A stretch of DNA of 64,000 nt from Kangiella sp. HZ709 (GCF_009674675.1 NZ_WKJC01000001.1:813031-877030); one strand, 5' to 3'. Positions 26,767 to 36,373 are shown, counted from the first letter of the stretch. Notes: generated from the letters alone by a model not told the origin. Made by a program: numbers and translations.

Positions 26767-27312
26767 ATGAAAGGCATAGTATTTAACTCATTTGTTAGTT
26801 TTATAGAAGAAAATTACGGATTAGACTTTCTTAACTATTTAGAAGAAAAAACTGGGCCTGAATCAGAATTTGCTTACACCACTATTGGCAACTATTCGAG
26901 TTCAGAAATTGTTAATTGTCTTATTGTAATGTCGGAAGAATCAGGTCGCTCAGTCAATGACATAACTATCAATTTCGGACAATATTTATTTCAATCTCTA
27001 GCAAAAGCTCATAACAAATTTATTGAAAAATATGATAATGCGATCCCTTGCTTGTATGCCCTTGAAAATGAAATCCATAAACAAGTACGAAAAATGTATC
27101 AAAATACTTCATTACCTAGCTTTGACGTTCATTTAAATGATGAAGGTGATGAACTATCCATGTTATATTTGTCAAAAAGGCCTATGGCAGACCTTGCAGA
27201 AGGCTTAATCGCTGGATGTATTGAACATTACGGTAACAGTTGCAAAGTAGTTAGAGAAGATAAAGAGCCTTTTAATGGTACCCATGCTTTATTCACTATT
27301 ACAAACATATAA
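26767..27312 (+). CDS. H-NOX (heme nitric-oxide/oxygen binding) sensor protein
   Basis: Stand-alone H-NOX protein of 181 residues. It begins with the family wording MKGIVFNSFVSFIEENYG. It keeps the proximal heme ligand H104 (ENEIHKQVRKMY) and the propionate-clamping YxSxR motif (Y134, S136, R138 in YLSKR), then ends with MADLAEGLIAGCIEHYG. H-NOX proteins bind NO on ferrous heme and regulate a partner histidine kinase or diguanylate cyclase, usually to control biofilm. GGAGG precedes the ATG. The kinase gene begins directly after its stop codon, so they are co-expressed partners. Confidence 0.93.
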   Translation: MKGIVFNSFVSFIEENYGLDFLNYLEEKTGPESEFAYTTIGNYSSSEIVNCLIVMSEESGRSVNDITINFGQYLFQSLAKAHNKFIEKYDNAIPCLYALENEIHKQVRKMYQNTSLPSFDVHLNDEGDELSMLYLSKRPMADLAEGLIAGCIEHYGNSCKVVREDKEPFNGTHALFTITNI

Positions 27313-28974
27313 ATGAATGATATAGCTAGCTTAGAAAAAAAAATAGCGCGCGAAATAAAAGCAAGGCAAGAAGCTGAGAGTATACTCGAGTCTTTATCCG
27401 AAGAACTCTATGAATCATCTTTATTAATAGAAAAAACTGAAATCAAGTTGAAATATGCACTTGATAATATTCTTGATGGCATAGTGGTTATAGATAGTTA
27501 TTTTACGGTATCTTTGATAAACAACCAATTCAACTCAATTTATTTTAATAGCACTCTGGATCTTGCTCAGGGCGATAATGTTGAAGAGCACCTAAAAGAT
27601 ATTGTTAATAATCCATCATTTCCCAAACAAAGCAATGTAAGCGAGCAAGCTACATTTGAAATTCAACTTGATGCCAGCAGATGGATACTGTGTAAAATTA
27701 ATAAAACCCCTGATGATTTATGGATCATTCTAGTCAATGACATTACATGGAGAAAAAATGCTGAACTAGAGAAGTCGAAGCTTTCAAAGAAACTGTATCA
27801 ATCACAAAAACAGGAAGCGATAGGTCGAATGGCCAGCGTGATCGCTCATGACTTTAACAATATTCTAGGCGCTATTAATGGTTTTGCAAATTTCCTAAAA
27901 GAAGATTTAGAGACTAACTCCGAACTTCAATCATTTTCTCTAAAAATTCTAAGCGCAGTGGACAGAGGAAAAAAAATCATACAAAACCTCTCCGAATTTA
28001 ATTATCAAAAGATTTCTGAGCAATCTTCAATTTTAATTTTAGAGGTCATAGAAGAGTCTATTGAGATCGTACAAAATACTATTAATCAAAAAATACAATT
28101 TAATAGTCCTGATTACTTAGGGAAAATCCTTATCGATGGAAATAAAACACAATTGATTAGACTTTTCACTAACCTATTAACTAACTCTAGAGATGCTTGT
28201 CACGATAAAAATGCTCAAATAATCATAAACCTTGATGCCCATAAGGAATATACTCCCGATGTAAACTTGCTCTCAAAAAAAGTATTCAAAAACGCTAAGA
28301 ATATTAGTGCTACTAGTGCTGGGGTTTCAAAGCTGCCGGCTGGTTGCATTACTATTTCGATACAGGACAATGGTTGCGGAATGTCTCAAGAAACTTTAGA
28401 TAAAGCATTCGAGCCTTATTTTACTACTAAAGATAAAGGCAGTGGCACAGGGCTTGGTATGTACAGTGTATTTGAAACTGTTTCACAGCATGAAAGTAAT
28501 ATTACTATACTATCGACACCCAACCTGGGAACCTACTGCGAGGTTTCATTTCCTATTATAGCGTCTGAGGTCAAGTACCTGCCTACAGAGAAGACTAGTA
28601 ACACTCCACCTCACTCCAATGAAATATTATTAGTTGATGATGATCAGAATCATTTGGAGTACTTATCAACACTAGTTATGAGAATGGGGTTTAAACCTAT
28701 TGCTCACTCCTCTTCGTATGAGGGCTTAAAAGCTCTTATGAAGAGCCCTAATACATGGAAATGCATTATCAGTGACTATATGATGCCAGGAATTAAAGGA
28801 ACTGACATACTAGATTACCTGAGAAAGGGAAATACAACTATTCCTTTTATCCTTTGCACAGGATATATTACAAGTGAAAAAGTTAAAGCTCTTGCTGATG
28901 TAGAAAATGTTCACCTACTAGAAAAGCCTATTGACACAAATAGACTGCGAGAATTATTAGAATCCATAAACTAA
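27313..28974 (+). CDS. Hybrid sensor histidine kinase (HnoK-like)
   Basis: Cytoplasmic kinase of 553 residues without membrane helices. Residues 5-50 are a coiled coil, 45-150 a PAS-like domain (YALDNILDGIVVI), then HisKA with H179 in ASVIAHDFNNILG and HATPase boxes NSRDACHD, QDNGCGM and GSGTGLGM. The C-terminal receiver (about 436-553) has phospho-acceptor D488. Absence of a membrane sensor and adjacency to H-NOX suggest H-NOX is its sensory partner, with NO inhibiting autophosphorylation as known for other H-NOX kinases. The likely outputs are the LuxR regulator downstream and the divergent receiver/PIG-L fusion. Confidence 0.9.
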   Translation: MNDIASLEKKIAREIKARQEAESILESLSEELYESSLLIEKTEIKLKYALDNILDGIVVIDSYFTVSLINNQFNSIYFNSTLDLAQGDNVEEHLKDIVNNPSFPKQSNVSEQATFEIQLDASRWILCKINKTPDDLWIILVNDITWRKNAELEKSKLSKKLYQSQKQEAIGRMASVIAHDFNNILGAINGFANFLKEDLETNSELQSFSLKILSAVDRGKKIIQNLSEFNYQKISEQSSILILEVIEESIEIVQNTINQKIQFNSPDYLGKILIDGNKTQLIRLFTNLLTNSRDACHDKNAQIIINLDAHKEYTPDVNLLSKKVFKNAKNISATSAGVSKLPAGCITISIQDNGCGMSQETLDKAFEPYFTTKDKGSGTGLGMYSVFETVSQHESNITILSTPNLGTYCEVSFPIIASEVKYLPTEKTSNTPPHSNEILLVDDDQNHLEYLSTLVMRMGFKPIAHSSSYEGLKALMKSPNTWKCIISDYMMPGIKGTDILDYLRKGNTTIPFILCTGYITSEKVKALADVENVHLLEKPIDTNRLRELLESIN

Positions 28975-28981
28975 ATATAAA

Positions 28982-29608
28982 ATGAATATCTTACTTGCTG
29001 ACGATCATGATTTATTCAGAGATGCCATAGAGCTTTTACTGAAAAGAGATTTAAAAGCTTCTAACATAGACCATGCAGATTCTTATGCATCAGTGCGCGA
29101 TAATTTAGAACAAAACAAGCAAGATCTAGTGCTTTTAGATTATCAAATGCCTGGAATGAAAGGTATTGACTCTATTCGCGATCTAATCCAAATTCAAGAA
29201 ACTCCGTTTATTATTCTTTCAGGCTTTGTTGATAAGCCGTTAATTCAAAAATTATTCGAAAGCGATGTTAATGGTGTAATACCCAAAACAATTGCAGGAG
29301 AAACACTGGGAAGTGCTATAGAGTTAGTGCTAAAAGGTGGCAAGTATATTCCTGATATACTTCTGAATGAGGATCAACATGACGATTTTAAACGTAACAA
29401 CTCACCTAAACTAACTCAAAGGGAGTCTGATGTTCTGCATATGCTTGTAGAGGGGATGTCAAATAAAGAAATTGCACGCGGCTTAAATCTAGAAGAGTCG
29501 ACTGTGAAACTCCATATTAGAGCTTTATGCTCTAAACTCGATTCAAAAAATCGCACCGGAGTTGTTGTTTCAGCGTTCAAATTGGGCTTGATAAGTATTA
29601 ACTCCTAA
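28982..29608 (+). CDS. NarL/LuxR-type response regulator
   Basis: Response regulator of 208 residues: receiver domain 1-120 with phospho-acceptor D53 (LLDYQMPGMK), then a LuxR-type HTH (LTQRESDVLHMLVEGMSNKE ... STVKLHIRALCSKL). It is the third gene of the H-NOX operon, 7 bp after the kinase, and presumably takes phosphate from it to regulate promoters such as the divergent one carrying the AAGATATT dyad. It overlaps the convergent slyX stop by 4 bp. Confidence 0.92.
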   Translation: MNILLADDHDLFRDAIELLLKRDLKASNIDHADSYASVRDNLEQNKQDLVLLDYQMPGMKGIDSIRDLIQIQETPFIILSGFVDKPLIQKLFESDVNGVIPKTIAGETLGSAIELVLKGGKYIPDILLNEDQHDDFKRNNSPKLTQRESDVLHMLVEGMSNKEIARGLNLEESTVKLHIRALCSKLDSKNRTGVVVSAFKLGLISINS

Positions 29609-29832
29609 TAGTGGGGAGGCAATTCGTCAGCCGGGTTGAAACCTTTACTTGGCATTTGACTTTCCATATCTTGGATTTTCTCACCGATCAATAAAAAACG
29701 CTCTTCCATCTTACGGATAATCGAGTCTTGCTTTGTAATAATTTTGTTTAATTGCTCAATCCCATCATCTTGAAAAGAAACCTTCATTTCTAACTCTTCA
29801 ACTCTCTTTATAAGAGTATTTATATCGCTCAT
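29605..29832 (-). CDS. slyX: SlyX homologue
   Basis: Coiled-coil protein of 75 residues with the SlyX layout: heptad-rich RVEELEMKVSFQDDGIEQLN, a second helix, and the hallmark ending DELPPHY. The frame extends 12 codons further upstream, but the MSDINTLIKRVEELE start gives the normal SlyX length; no clear Shine-Dalgarno decides it. SlyX function is unknown; in enterobacteria the gene sits beside slyD/fkpA. Here it stands alone, convergent with the response regulator. Confidence 0.85.
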   Translation of the reverse strand: MSDINTLIKRVEELEMKVSFQDDGIEQLNKIITKQDSIIRKMEERFLLIGEKIQDMESQMPSKGFNPADELPPHY

Positions 29833-29920
29833 ATTGTAGAATCTTTGGTTACATTTGTAGTTAGCCATTATAAAACTAATCTGGCAATATATGCATGCTT
29901 AATATTTTTAGACATATTTA

Positions 29921-31468
29921 ATGACTATCCTTAAAACTTCAGATCTTATTATTGATACCAAGCAACGGACTGTTTCTTACGGGAAGCAAGCCTTAGAGCT
30001 TCCGAGTTTGAGCTTTGACCTTTTGCTGTTTTTAGTAAAAAACTCTTCTCGTATTAACTCAATTGATAACATTATTAACTCTGTATGGAAAAATAATGTT
30101 AGTGATGAGACGGTGACTCAAAGAGTTGCTTTAATACGCAAAGAGCTCAAGCAAGCCGGAATAGAGAGCAAGCTTATCGAATCAGTTAGAGGTCAAGGTT
30201 ATCGCTGGCTTCCAAGCGTTAAGCAAACAGAACTAACATTAGAAAAGCCCTCATCGAGTATCAAAATCTTAGCCTTATTCTTCATCCCGATTACTTCAAT
30301 AGCATTAGCGTACTTCTCTTTAAAACCAAAAGAGCTTGTAAAGGTCGCCACAATAAATGAGCAATCCAGGGAATACATTAAACAAGGGCAGTTTTACCTT
30401 GGTAAATTTGATGCTGATAGTAACGACATTGCCATTGACTTATTTGATAAAGCCTTACAGGAAGAACCAAGAGCCATTGAAGCTCTGATAGGACAAAGCG
30501 TAGCCTATTCACATGAACTAACCAAATATAATGGTCCTGAGTCGCTCGGGGTAAAAGCCATCCAATTAGCAAGTTTAGCTTCCCAGTTAGCACCAAGAAA
30601 TGCCGCATCCTGGTCTAGCTTAGGCTATGCCTATGATGCAGCTGGCGACATCAACTCAGCCATTGCTTATTATCAAAAAAGTTTGTCTTTAGATGCTAAC
30701 AATACTGGAATTCAAGCCTCACTGGCCTACTTACTGATGATTAAAGGGCACTTGTTTGAATCTTTAAAGCTTAATATGAAAGCCATAGATGGCAAACACC
30801 ATTATCGATTTTTACAAGTCGCGCAAACCCTAGAACTTTTGGGCTTTCACCAAGCTTCAGATTCCTGGTATCAAAAGTCCTTACAATACGCTCCTGACAA
30901 TGTTGTTTCTATTTCGACCTATGCAAAATACTTATTTTCCCACCAAAGAACAGATGAAGCCTTGTCGATTATTAACGAGTCTATAAATAAAAATTATCAT
31001 TCAGCAGATATTTACGTCATTAAAAGCCTAATTCATTTTGAAAAACAACAGAATCAACAAGCTGTGATAGCTATTCAAAAAGCAGTATCTATTAATGACA
31101 AATTTCAGAATCTAACATGGCAGGCATTGATAAGTTCTAGCATAAAAAACCAATCAATAAGTAACCTATCTTTTTTGAGCGCCTCGATTGATAAACATCA
31201 AAACAGTGTTAGTTGGCCTGAAACATTTATCTTATTTTCCATTGTTAAGAGTTTAATGGGCGAAATGGAGTTAGCTATGATTACGATAAATAGAGCTATC
31301 GAACTTGGCTATCGCAACAAAGCTTTCCTTTCTAAAGTCGGGACACTTCTCAACTGGCATGCTGATAGCCAGTTCAAAGAGCATCTTGATAGAATTGAAA
31401 CGCTTGTTGAACAAGAAAAAAATAACATTGTTCAACAAGCATGGCTGCCCAAAGACTTAATCAAGTAA
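29921..31468 (+). CDS. Membrane-anchored winged-helix regulator with TPR domain
   Basis: CadC/ToxR-like protein of 515 residues. The cytoplasmic OmpR-type winged helix is at 1-100 (VTQRVALIRKELKQAGIESK, ESVRGQGYRWLPS) and one transmembrane helix at about 113-133. The periplasmic part is built of TPR repeats (AIDLFDKALQEEPRAIEALI, AIAYYQKSLSLDANNTGIQA). Such proteins regulate transcription from the membrane in response to periplasmic signals. The target is unknown; the convergent beta-lactamase-fold gene overlaps its end by 12 bp. Confidence 0.85.
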   Translation: MTILKTSDLIIDTKQRTVSYGKQALELPSLSFDLLLFLVKNSSRINSIDNIINSVWKNNVSDETVTQRVALIRKELKQAGIESKLIESVRGQGYRWLPSVKQTELTLEKPSSSIKILALFFIPITSIALAYFSLKPKELVKVATINEQSREYIKQGQFYLGKFDADSNDIAIDLFDKALQEEPRAIEALIGQSVAYSHELTKYNGPESLGVKAIQLASLASQLAPRNAASWSSLGYAYDAAGDINSAIAYYQKSLSLDANNTGIQASLAYLLMIKGHLFESLKLNMKAIDGKHHYRFLQVAQTLELLGFHQASDSWYQKSLQYAPDNVVSISTYAKYLFSHQRTDEALSIINESINKNYHSADIYVIKSLIHFEKQQNQQAVIAIQKAVSINDKFQNLTWQALISSSIKNQSISNLSFLSASIDKHQNSVSWPETFILFSIVKSLMGEMELAMITINRAIELGYRNKAFLSKVGTLLNWHADSQFKEHLDRIETLVEQEKNNIVQQAWLPKDLIK

Positions 31469-32533
31469 GCTCTTTAACACAACTTTCTCAAAAATTTCCT
31501 GCGTCTGCTGGTGCATATAAGAAGTGTTGTAAGCTGTGCTCGTAACCAAAGATACCAACTCTAATTCAGGAACAACCCACAAATAATTACCTCCATTTCC
31601 TGCCGCTGCATACGCTCTAATCTGTTTGCCCTGATGTTCAAAAGGAAATATCCACCAAAGATATCCGTATTCAATTCCTCTATCAGGCATAGCAAGCGAG
31701 CGCGCTTTTAACATCTTATTTATCCAGCTAGCATTTATGATTGATTGGCCTTTGTAGACTCCCTTGTCTAATATGAGTTGTCCTAATTTTAAATAATCTC
31801 TACTGCTTAGTCTTAGACCTCCGCCACCCTGAGCAATGCCCATTGGGGAATATGGCCATACAGATTTATTAATTTCCATTGGAGAAAATAAATATTTCTC
31901 GGCAAAGTCATCCAAGCCCATTTTTGCTTTACGTGATATAGCCGAGCCAGTTAAAAACACCCCGCCAGTACAATAACTGTAAGCCACGCCGTAAGGTCTG
32001 TCTTCAACAGACGGCTCCCATGGTGGCGTACCTCTATTCGGTAAATCTAAAACAAATCGCTCCCAATCTTCCAATAAATACATGCGTTCTTCATTACCTT
32101 GAGACATATTATTCCAATCGTTGCACTCCATCGGAGGATTCATCATTAAGAGGTCTTGGAAGGTCATATTTGCCTTCTTAGGTGTTAAGTTAGCTATGGG
32201 CTGCTTATCTGCAAATACTGGAATAACTTTATCTTGTTCGGAATTGAAAAGTCCATTTTCAATCGCTTGACCAAATAGTAATGCCGTAATGGACTTACTT
32301 GCTGAGCGAACGTCGTTTAAATGGCTTTTACTTCCTTCATTGAAATATTTTTCATACACCAAACTTCCTTTTTTGTTAACTAAAACACTCGTGATTTTTT
32401 TATAGTCTTTATTAACAATTTTATTTTCCATTTCATCAAATGGATCCAAATTTATAGCTGTTTCACTCGCTTGTGTAGATAGGGAGCATAAGCTAATAGC
32501 AATGGCGATTAAAATTTTTGAACTGCTCTTCAT
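31457..32533 (-). CDS. Secreted class C beta-lactamase-fold serine hydrolase
   Basis: Protein of 358 residues with a signal peptide (1-22, SLCSLSTQA). The catalytic SxxK is in VRSASKSITALLFG and the second conserved element in AYSYCTGG, where the usual Tyr-x-Asn is Tyr-x-Tyr. GGGGLRLSSRDYLKLGQLI is the family's typical helix. This family (esterases, D-amino peptidases, beta-lactamases) is broad, and resistance function should not be assumed. GAGGA precedes the ATG. Monocistronic. Confidence 0.85.
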   Translation of the reverse strand: MKSSSKILIAIAISLCSLSTQASETAINLDPFDEMENKIVNKDYKKITSVLVNKKGSLVYEKYFNEGSKSHLNDVRSASKSITALLFGQAIENGLFNSEQDKVIPVFADKQPIANLTPKKANMTFQDLLMMNPPMECNDWNNMSQGNEERMYLLEDWERFVLDLPNRGTPPWEPSVEDRPYGVAYSYCTGGVFLTGSAISRKAKMGLDDFAEKYLFSPMEINKSVWPYSPMGIAQGGGGLRLSSRDYLKLGQLILDKGVYKGQSIINASWINKMLKARSLAMPDRGIEYGYLWWIFPFEHQGKQIRAYAAAGNGGNYLWVVPELELVSLVTSTAYNTSYMHQQTQEIFEKVVLKSLLD

Positions 32534-32647
32534 GATTTTTCCTCATTAATAAATATGAGGTTTCATGGTAGATATTCTGGAATGAATAAGTCTGAAGTAT
32601 GGCTAAAGAAATCTAAAGAAAAATAAAGTTACTTATATAACAACAGC

Positions 32648-33124
32648 TTATATCAATAAGTGACATTTCTTGGCTTTTAAGCCACTTTGACAAGGACATT
32701 GATCATTTCGCGCGATCTTTTCAACAGTCTTGGGTTGATACTCGCCATCAGTATAAAACCATTGATTAGCTTCTAATACAAAGTTGGAAATTTCATGCAT
32801 ACAATGAAGCTTATCTTTTTCAAAAAAATAAGCTTTGAAATTTACTTTATCATTACTCTCTAACTGCTCAGATTCTAAAACTTCTAGACGGCACCAGTTA
32901 GTGGATTGAGCGCTAGCAGTATAATCTTCGACCGTTCCATTTCTAAAGTCCGCATGGTGGGTATCAAAAATGTATTTCCCTAAGCCTAAGAAAAAAGCAC
33001 TATAGCGGCTACGCATTAACTCTTCTGCCGATTGGGCTTTTGTTAAGCCCTTATGCTTTGATTCGCAACAATCTTCATACAGTCTTGCATTTGTAGCGCT
33101 TTTATCTTGGCAGGGACATATCAT
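32648..33124 (-). CDS. YchJ-like SEC-C metal-binding protein
   Basis: Protein of 158 residues in the YchJ arrangement: an N-terminal Cys cluster (CPCQ ... YEDCC), a central NTF2-like domain (AEELMRSRYSAFFLGLGKYI) and a C-terminal SEC-C zinc motif (RNDQCPCQSGLKAKKCH). SEC-C modules bind zinc and mediate protein contacts, as in SecA. It is the last gene of the rdgC operon, 16 bp after the preceding gene. Confidence 0.88.
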   Translation of the reverse strand: MICPCQDKSATNARLYEDCCESKHKGLTKAQSAEELMRSRYSAFFLGLGKYIFDTHHADFRNGTVEDYTASAQSTNWCRLEVLESEQLESNDKVNFKAYFFEKDKLHCMHEISNFVLEANQWFYTDGEYQPKTVEKIARNDQCPCQSGLKAKKCHLLI

Positions 33125-33140
33125 GACTTATTTAAAAAGG

Positions 33141-34604
33141 TTAATCTGAAGGTAATTCAGGCAGTTCGCAATAACCAAACATACACTTATCTTTAATTTC
33201 GTCGCGAATAGCTTCCGGCAACTGCTTCTCCCAGTCACCTTGTCCTAAAGGAATTTCTTTAGCGATATTATGCGCCGAAATATGTAGATTTTCATCATTC
33301 CAAGTTTCTGTTGCTACTAATAGCTTATTGTCTTTCAAGTGCTGTAACAAATAATGAGTGTTTTCAGAAACCTTTACATTATCTAAGGTAATCAAGCCGC
33401 CATTCACGCGAGTAGGATAAACATAAACGTTGGTGTTGCCAGAGAAGAGTTTTCCCATGGCTTCTAAAATACCGCCTTCTAAACCTTCGTAATACTCTTC
33501 ATTAAACAGCTGATCGAAATCTAAGATACTGAGTACAATACCAATTCGATTCTGAGTATAGCGGCGCATCCAAGAGCGCAAGCGGAAGAAACGCAAATAA
33601 TCTGAAATTAATACGTTATAGCCCAGCTTATTCAGCAAATCTACACGCGCTAAGAAACTAGCATCGGTTTCATCATCGTCTGAAGCCAGCTCAGCCATGG
33701 TGATTTCAGCAACGGTACAAACCTTTTCAGGGTTAATACCATCTTCTTTTAAAAACTGCTGCATGGCAGCTTCGGTCATATCCAAATGCACTTTTGTCGG
33801 CGGCTTGAACGAACCACGAATGACCATCACATCCTTTTTGCGTAGCAAACTTCCAGGAACCTCTGACTGACCTTCTGCATCGAACATAACTGCGCGGCAG
33901 CACCAAGAACGAACCAAATGCAAATTCATCAAACGGTTTTCAATAGTTTTAAATTGACTGCCCGAGAAGTGAATAAGATCGACTTCTATTCGCTTCTGAC
34001 CAAAGCCATCCACCAAATTATCTAATAAAGATTCAATAAAGACTTTTGGCTGATCTTTATAGTGAAAAGCACCATAAACCACATTTACACCAAAAATGCC
34101 TAGCGCTTCAGATTGCTCACGATTAGTATCGTCCAGCATGCGAACATGCATAATGATTTCGCTAGCTTCTGCATCAGCTTCTGGCTGAAATTTAATCCCG
34201 ATCCAGCCATGACATTCATTTTTCTGGGAATAACTTTTTGCGGTTACCGTTGCGGCATAACTGAAATATTGAGTTTCTTGTGGGCGAACTTCACCTAATC
34301 GTTTATGCAATAATTCATACTCATGACTGAGCATTTGCTCCAGTCGCTCACGACTTACATAGCGTCCAGCTTTACCGTAGATATCATCACTGACCTGCAT
34401 ATCATAAGCAGACATGGTTTTTGCGACTGTACCGGCGGCTGCACCAGCAGAGAAGAACTGGCGAGCGACCTCTTGACCTGCACCAATTTCAACAAAAGTA
34501 CCATACTGATTATTATCAAGATTAATGGATAATGCTTTTTGCTCGGTGCTTAAAGTCTTATCATGTTTTTGGTCATATTTCTTGTCGTGATTTGTTTCGT
34601 TCAC
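33141..34604 (-). CDS. Conserved uncharacterised cytoplasmic protein
   Basis: Protein of 487 residues with no signal peptide or membrane helix. Conserved-looking blocks include FVEIGAGQEVARQFFSAGAA, GTVAKTMSAYDMQVSD, NECHGWIGIKFQPE, LGIFGVNVVYGAFH and NLHLVRSWCCRAVMFDA. I recognise it as a widespread proteobacterial family without established function. Labels sometimes attached to relatives, such as receptor or nucleotidyltransferase, find no support in the residues seen. It starts at GTG with AGGA 6 bases upstream and lies between rdgC (24-bp gap) and ychJ, suggesting a link to DNA or nucleoid biology. Confidence 0.8.
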   Translation of the reverse strand: MNETNHDKKYDQKHDKTLSTEQKALSINLDNNQYGTFVEIGAGQEVARQFFSAGAAAGTVAKTMSAYDMQVSDDIYGKAGRYVSRERLEQMLSHEYELLHKRLGEVRPQETQYFSYAATVTAKSYSQKNECHGWIGIKFQPEADAEASEIIMHVRMLDDTNREQSEALGIFGVNVVYGAFHYKDQPKVFIESLLDNLVDGFGQKRIEVDLIHFSGSQFKTIENRLMNLHLVRSWCCRAVMFDAEGQSEVPGSLLRKKDVMVIRGSFKPPTKVHLDMTEAAMQQFLKEDGINPEKVCTVAEITMAELASDDDETDASFLARVDLLNKLGYNVLISDYLRFFRLRSWMRRYTQNRIGIVLSILDFDQLFNEEYYEGLEGGILEAMGKLFSGNTNVYVYPTRVNGGLITLDNVKVSENTHYLLQHLKDNKLLVATETWNDENLHISAHNIAKEIPLGQGDWEKQLPEAIRDEIKDKCMFGYCELPELPSD

Positions 34605-34628
34605 AATAATTCCTAGTGATTTTCCGTT

Positions 34629-35531
34629 TTAATGTTCTACTTTAACTTTAAACAGCCGCTTCAACTCAGCAATAAATCCAGCCAATGTTTGCGTCATTAA
34701 AACAAAGTCAGCATCGAATTGCGCATACTGCTCCGATTTATCTATATTATCATTTTCTGCAACTAACTCATCGCTGTATTTAATGCTCTTTATTAGCAAG
34801 TCACTTTGAATCACTGCTTTAAATGTATCTTGATAGTTTATGCCTAACTTTTGTAACCAATAACCATCTTCTATCAATTCATGGATCAAGCTATTATTCG
34901 CTTCATTATCTTTGAATTTAGCCACTCGCTCATCTTTTGGATCTTTAAGTTCATATTGGCCAGTCAAAGACCAAGCATCTGGCATATTATCCAATAGCCA
35001 CTGATTCATAATTTGACTTGGGTTTTCTTCACCGATCAGTTTAACAGCACCTAAAGTTCCCAGCGAATCAATCAGAAGCTGAACAAAGGTATCGGCAACT
35101 CCATTAGAACCTGCATTCACAACTAGTAGTTGATTCCTAAAATCAAAATAACCAAACGTATGACTCGATTTCGTCAAAGCCTTAGGCTTCAGCAAACTTA
35201 GAATATCGTCTTTTAAAGCGCTCTTTTCTTTGCCATAGACTTTGCGCCCTTCATTATTTTCAATAGCCTGCACTCGGTCTTCTAAGCGTTCTTTGAGCAT
35301 ACTCGCAGGGATCACTTTTTGTTCTTTGCGTAAACATACCAAATGGCAGCCATTAGCAGAGTGTACTAATGTCTCCAGATTTCGATTTAAAGGGGAAATC
35401 CAGCCCACCCTTTCAGCTTCTTGTCTGCCTACTTCAGAAAATCGATGTGATTCAAGTTTTTCTGTTAATGACTCTGCCGAAAGCTCGGTTTCTTTGCTAA
35501 GTAAATAGATGTAGCAGTTTTTAAACCACAT
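34629..35531 (-). CDS. rdgC: Recombination-associated protein RdgC
   Basis: Protein of 300 residues closely following RdgC: MWFKNCYIYLLSKE, GWISPLNRNLETLVHSANG, the conserved YGKEKSALKDDILSLLKPKA helix and QFDADFVLMTQTLAGFIAEL at the end. RdgC forms a ring around DNA, binds the nucleoid and restrains RecA filament formation. The frame is open 20 codons further upstream, but ATGTGGTTT at 35531 is the universal family start. First gene of an operon with the unknown 487-residue protein and YchJ. Confidence 0.93.
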   Translation of the reverse strand: MWFKNCYIYLLSKETELSAESLTEKLESHRFSEVGRQEAERVGWISPLNRNLETLVHSANGCHLVCLRKEQKVIPASMLKERLEDRVQAIENNEGRKVYGKEKSALKDDILSLLKPKALTKSSHTFGYFDFRNQLLVVNAGSNGVADTFVQLLIDSLGTLGAVKLIGEENPSQIMNQWLLDNMPDAWSLTGQYELKDPKDERVAKFKDNEANNSLIHELIEDGYWLQKLGINYQDTFKAVIQSDLLIKSIKYSDELVAENDNIDKSEQYAQFDADFVLMTQTLAGFIAELKRLFKVKVEH

Positions 35532-35738
35532 ATTGATATTCGTATTATTAAGGATTAGCCGCATTATCGCTAAATTCTTCACGGAACACACTAGCGATGG
35601 CAGATTTTTAACAGTATTTTTCCGTTTGAGCCAAAAATCGAGTTTGCCCCTTTAATAATCTTAAGATGCCCCAAGATACTAGCCTATCAATCCTTTTATT
35701 CACTCTTTATTTAAAGAATTCATAACCAAGAGATTACT

Positions 35739-36353
35739 ATGTCTGATTTTAAAACTACTGAAGCTAGAGCTTCTTATGGCATTGGCATGCAAATGGGCCA
35801 ACAAGCACATGGCGCATTCAAAGGCGTCGAATTAACCGCGCTAGTCGCAGGCTTACAAGATGCTTTCAATGGTCAAGCTCCACAAGTTGATCCTAATGAT
35901 ATCAATGCTGCTTTCCAAGAAATCCAACAGCAACTTCAAGTGCAACAAGCAGAAGATGCGGAAAAATTTGCCGCTGAAGGTGAAGCTTTCTTGGCGGAAA
36001 ACGCTAAGCGCGAAGAAGTGACTGTTTTAGAATCTGGCTTACAATATGAAGTTATAGAAACTGGTACTGGTGAAACCCCAACCGCAGCTTCAACAGTAAA
36101 AACTCACTACGCAGGCACCTTAATCGATGGTAAAGAATTCGATAGTTCATACCGTCGTGGGCAACCAGCTGAATTCCCAGTGGGTGGCGTTATTAAAGGT
36201 TGGACAGAAGCACTTCAGCTAATGCCAGTGGGTTCTAAGTGGAAACTTTATATTCCTTATGACTTAGCCTATGGCGCGCAAGGTGCTGGTGGCGACATTG
36301 GTCCATATCAAGCATTAGTCTTCGATATTGAACTATTAGATATCGTTGCTTAG
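35739..36353 (+). CDS. fklB: FklB-type FKBP peptidyl-prolyl isomerase
   Basis: Protein of 204 residues with an N-terminal dimerisation region (ASYGIGMQMGQQAHG, residues 10-70), a linking helix and the C-terminal FKBP domain (about 110-204: VKTHYAGTLIDGKEFDSSY, PVGGVIKGWTEALQLMPVGS). No signal peptide, so it is the cytoplasmic FklB/FKBP22-like type rather than periplasmic FkpA. It catalyses cis-trans isomerisation of Xaa-Pro bonds. A strong bidirectional terminator follows. Confidence 0.93.
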   Translation: MSDFKTTEARASYGIGMQMGQQAHGAFKGVELTALVAGLQDAFNGQAPQVDPNDINAAFQEIQQQLQVQQAEDAEKFAAEGEAFLAENAKREEVTVLESGLQYEVIETGTGETPTAASTVKTHYAGTLIDGKEFDSSYRRGQPAEFPVGGVIKGWTEALQLMPVGSKWKLYIPYDLAYGAQGAGGDIGPYQALVFDIELLDIVA

Positions 36354-36373
36354 TTTCTAAGCTACAAGAAATT

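Noticed and set aside
31457-32533. Antibiotic-resistance beta-lactamase
   Set aside because: The fold is shared by many esterases and peptidases and the second motif is non-canonical; resistance is not supported.
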